A stretch of DNA of 32,618 nucleotides from Murimonas intestini (lineage in GTDB: Bacteria; Bacillota; Clostridia; Lachnospirales; Lachnospiraceae): contig NZ_JANKBI010000030.1 in the NCBI RefSeq assembly GCF_024622195.1, forward strand, positions 1-32,618. Reading direction: 5' to 3'. The position numbers and the translations under genes are program-made. The notes below the pieces were generated by a model. It was not told the origin of the DNA. It searched no databases and saw only the letters and a list, made by a program, of their open reading frames with translations. Of this stretch, positions 30,516-32,618 are shown piece after piece; within the stretch, counting starts at the first letter, position 1, and each line of letters begins with the position of its first letter.

Positions 30516-31850
30516 ATGAGAGAAAAAATGCGGCAGTCAGATTTATTCCGTATGTCCTGGCCGGTGCTTGCGGAATTGATTTTCATCGGGATTATCGGCA
30601 ATTTTAACCAGCTGATCATTAACGCATTCTCGCCGGATGCGGTGGCGGCTACAGGCAGTGCTTCGCTTGTCTTTCAGCTGGTTGTAAATGTTTATGGTAT
30701 TATTTCAATAGGGGGCAGTATTTTACTGGCCCCTGTTATTGGTGCAAAGAAAAAAGAAGATGGCATACAGATGGCACTTACAATACTCATAGATACCATG
30801 CTGATGGGATTTGTGCTGGGGCTGGGATGCCTGCTGGCTTTGCCGCTCATTCTCAGGATGCTTCATATTCCGGCAGAGCTGACGTCAATGACGAAAGAGT
30901 ATCTTGCTATTGTTTTAGGACTGTCCGTTTTTCAGGGGATGTTAAGTTCGCTTACAGCAGTGTACAGAAGTATGGGCAGAATGAAACTGGTGATGGTAAA
31001 TGATGCGCTCGTTAACCTGAGCTGTGTCATTTTGAACGGATGTGTCCTGAGCTTTATTCCCGTGCACAGGCAGAGTATTTCCTTCTATGCACTAAATGGC
31101 ATCCTGGCACAGGGCCTGGGAGTGCTGGTACTTCTGGCAGCCATGAAAAAGGATGGATTCTTCAGTTTAAAACTTAACTTTAAAAAGGTGAGGGAAATCC
31201 TCAGAAGGCAGTCAGGCAGAATTCTGCATTTTGGTATTCTGGGCGGTCTGGAGGGGATTGTCTATCTGATCGGACAGACGGTTGTAATGGGATTTGTGGG
31301 AATGCTGGGGACCCAGGCGATGACTGCAAGGGCATATGCCGCAAACCTTACTGCATATATGGCAGTGTTTACAAGTGCGCTCTCTACTGCCTGCGCCCCG
31401 CTGGTGGGTATGTATCTGGGAGAAGGCAGAATCCGGGACGTAGAGAGGATATGCAGAAAGGTGATCCGGCTGGGGATCGCTCTGACGGCTGTGGTCAGCG
31501 CAGTGCTGATGGCAGTCAGCGGTCCTGTCCTGAGGATATATACAAAAGATGCAGTGATGCTGGAAGAGGCATATAAGGTCCTGATCGTAAATATAATACT
31601 TGAACTGTTAAGGGCAATAGCGGGTCCGGCGGTGGCGGCACTGAAAGCAGTAGGAGATGTCGTTTATCCTTTTAAAATGGTAATTGTGGGGATGGCTCTA
31701 AATATTGGCCTGTCATATATTTGTGGTGTAGTTCTTGGGTGGGGGCTGACCGGCATATGGACAGGTTATATTACAGACATGCTGTTTCGGAGTGTGATGT
31801 GCTGGATGCGTTTTAAGAAGGGAAAATGGCATAATATCAGAATGTTCTAA
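30516..31850 (+). CDS. MATE family transporter, last gene of the rhamnoside operon
   Basis: The protein has 444 residues and about twelve membrane segments. SWPVLAELIFIGIIGNFNQL and GSASLVFQLVVNVYGIISIG are the MATE N-terminal pattern, and GILGGLEGIVYLIGQTVVMG begins the second half. It is clearly different in sequence from the MATE protein at 11170. The ribosome binding site is weak (GGGGATAAAG). It starts 29 bases after the putative hydrolase and no terminator intervenes, so it is the last operon gene. Position suggests export of a product of glycoside cleavage such as an aglycone; this is inference, and drug or metabolite export unrelated to the operon is equally possible from sequence alone. 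Confidence 0.9.
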   Translation: MREKMRQSDLFRMSWPVLAELIFIGIIGNFNQLIINAFSPDAVAATGSASLVFQLVVNVYGIISIGGSILLAPVIGAKKKEDGIQMALTILIDTMLMGFVLGLGCLLALPLILRMLHIPAELTSMTKEYLAIVLGLSVFQGMLSSLTAVYRSMGRMKLVMVNDALVNLSCVILNGCVLSFIPVHRQSISFYALNGILAQGLGVLVLLAAMKKDGFFSLKLNFKKVREILRRQSGRILHFGILGGLEGIVYLIGQTVVMGFVGMLGTQAMTARAYAANLTAYMAVFTSALSTACAPLVGMYLGEGRIRDVERICRKVIRLGIALTAVVSAVLMAVSGPVLRIYTKDAVMLEEAYKVLIVNIILELLRAIAGPAVAALKAVGDVVYPFKMVIVGMALNIGLSYICGVVLGWGLTGIWTGYITDMLFRSVMCWMRFKKGKWHNIRMF

Positions 31851-31994
31851 ATTTAGTAACTATTCATCAGGTCTGTGCATTTACTGCACAGACCGTAAGA
31901 AAATGATTCAAGGGTGCAAAAATCTCATCGCCGAAGGCGATTTTAAATGGATTTTTGCATGTAACTGTGAAGGAACTGAATAGTTACTTAATTT
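31849..31994. repeat. Small inverted-repeat (MITE-like) element with nested hairpins
   Basis: AAATTTAGTAACTATTCA (31849-31866) and TGAATAGTTACTTAATTT (31977-31994) are inverted repeats matching at 17 of 18 bases, 146 bp end to end. Inside are a perfect 10-bp hairpin GGTCTGTGCA/TGCACAGACC (31870-31894) and a second one, TGCAAAAATC/GATTTTTGCA (31915-31959), with inner ATCGCC-GAA-GGCGAT. No coding capacity is seen. The left end overlaps the MATE stop codon, and the first hairpin may serve as its terminator. Confidence 0.65.
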
Positions 31995-32032
31995 AAATGT
32001 ATAATTTGAGTAAATCAGTTAATACTTTATTT

Positions 32033-32072
32033 GACAGCCCGGGAGCTGGTAAAACAGGTCCCGGGAAGTGTC
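32033..32072. other. GC-rich hairpin upstream of the tRNA promoter
   Basis: In an AT-rich gap, CCCGGGA (32038-32044) pairs with TCCCGGG (32059-32065), with an inner CTG/CAG and an outer GACA/TGTC. There is no T run after it. No gene is seen between 31851 and 32236; the rest is AT-rich sequence. Confidence 0.5.
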
Positions 32073-32140
32073 TAAATCCAGGTGGTTTTGCGGCAAAAAT
32101 GAGATGTAGAAAATTTTTTGAAAAATGTTTGAATTTATTG

Positions 32141-32169
32141 TTGACAGAACTTGGGAATGATGGTAGAAT
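32141..32169 (+). promoter_or_regulatory. Promoter of the tRNA-Ser genes
   Basis: A consensus TTGACA (32141-32146) and TAGAAT (32164-32169) are 17 bases apart, about 68 bases before the first tRNA. Confidence 0.8.
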
Positions 32170-32236
32170 GTTTCTTGCGCTGAAGTGAGTGTGATTCGAA
32201 AGAAACAAGGCTCAAAAGCAATTTATACAACCAAAT

Positions 32237-32322
32237 GGAGAGGTATCGAAGCGGTCATAACGAGGCGGTCTTGAAAACCGTTTGTCCGAAAGGGCGCGTG
32301 GGTTCGAATCCCACCCTCTCCG
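32237..32322 (+). tRNA. tRNA-Ser (anticodon TGA)
   Basis: GGAGAGG (32237-32243) pairs with CCTCTCC (32315-32321), followed by discriminator G. The anticodon stem GCGGT/ACCGT carries the loop CTTGAAA, which gives TGA. A long variable arm and the T-loop GGTTCGAATCC fit tRNA-Ser. The 3' CCA is not encoded, so it must be added after trailer removal. Confidence 0.95.
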
Positions 32323-32366
32323 CTCATCAAAAACGATGAATAGTTATGTTGCGATTAAGGCAATTT

Positions 32367-32456
32367 GGAGAAGTACCCAAGCTGGCTGAAGGGGCTCCCC
32401 TGGAAAGGGAGTAGGTCGTTAATAGCGGCGCGAGGGTTCAAATCCCTCCTTCTCCG
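32367..32456 (+). tRNA. tRNA-Ser (anticodon GGA)
   Basis: GGAGAAG (32367-32373) pairs with CTTCTCC (32449-32455), followed by discriminator G. The anticodon stem CTCCC/GGGAG has the loop CTGGAAA, which gives GGA. The long variable arm and the T-loop GGTTCAAATCC are as expected. CCA is not encoded. It lies 44 bases after the first tRNA-Ser, probably in the same transcript. Confidence 0.95.
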
Positions 32457-32492
32457 CTCGACCAAAACTTTTAAAAAACCTGAAAAAAGTTG

Positions 32493-32521
32493 TTGACAAG
32501 AAATGACAACTGTGGTAATAT
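32493..32521 (+). promoter_or_regulatory. Promoter of a ribosomal RNA operon
   Basis: A consensus TTGACA (32493-32498) and TAATAT (32516-32521) are 17 bases apart, just after the second tRNA-Ser. Confidence 0.75.
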
Positions 32522-32527
32522 TTAAAA

Positions 32528-32618
32528 GCTGGTCAACAGCAAGAAACACAAAGAACCTTGATAATTGAATAGTGAGACAACCTTGAAAATTCAAGAGAAA
32601 ATTCAAGAACAGATGGAA
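32528..32618 (+). other. rRNA operon leader, 16S gene beyond the window
   Basis: The sequence around AGAACCTTGATAATTGAATA followed by repeats of TTGAAAATTCAAG resembles the pre-16S leaders I know from Lachnospiraceae, which hold the processing stem. No part of mature 16S rRNA is visible before the window ends. Confidence 0.6.

Noticed and set aside
31849..31994. A complete insertion sequence
   Set aside because: The element is only 146 bp, with no transposase frame and no clear target-site duplication, so only a small non-autonomous repeat is supported.
31997..32188. Open frame of 63 codons between the repeat element and the tRNA genes
   Set aside because: It has no ribosome binding site, runs across a GC-rich hairpin and contains the tRNA promoter.

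Overview
The window reads as chromosomal DNA of an anaerobic gut-type Firmicute, most likely Lachnospiraceae. This rests on AGGAGG-type ribosome binding sites, TTGACA/TATAAT promoters, an ECF-type riboflavin transporter under an FMN riboswitch, CCA-less tRNA genes, and sugar ABC transporters without their own ATPase. No phage, plasmid, CRISPR or transposase gene was seen.

Layout. (1) 1-2000: a GC-rich structured non-coding stretch cut by the window edge, a DUF975 membrane protein and an AraC regulator, the genes on the minus strand. (2) 2000-4860: uxuA-uxuB for fructuronate/mannonate metabolism, divergent from the AraC gene. (3) 4860-8540: DUF2752 and DUF4190 membrane proteins converging on a shared terminator, then tex. 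(4) 8840-13430: GH95 alpha-L-fucosidase, a MATE exporter and a ThuA protein. (5) 13440-15071: FMN riboswitch, ribU and a NUDIX hydrolase. (6) 15100-20341: a housekeeping cluster with a YcxB-like protein, tsaE, tsaB, rimI, a small CxxC protein, RNase Z, tsaD and ispD. (7) 20390-31850: a LacI-controlled glycoside-use operon. (8) 31850-32618: an inverted-repeat element, two tRNA-Ser genes and the promoter and leader of an rRNA operon whose 16S gene lies beyond the window.

The most unusual locus is region 7. A LacI regulator with three matching operators is followed by a secreted sugar-binding protein that has no lipobox, a permease carrying a large N-terminal beta-propeller between two transmembrane segments, a normal second permease, a cytoplasmic GH78 alpha-L-rhamnosidase, a putative clan GH-A hydrolase (DUF5722-like) and a MATE exporter. 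The inferred scheme is import of a rhamnosylated compound, cleavage inside the cell and export of a product. The propeller may replace the lipid anchor by holding the binding protein at the transporter. The GH95-MATE pair in region 4 repeats the hydrolase-plus-exporter theme.

Functional calls rest on motif recognition by eye. Promoters and hairpins were read directly from the bases. No database search or folding program was run.
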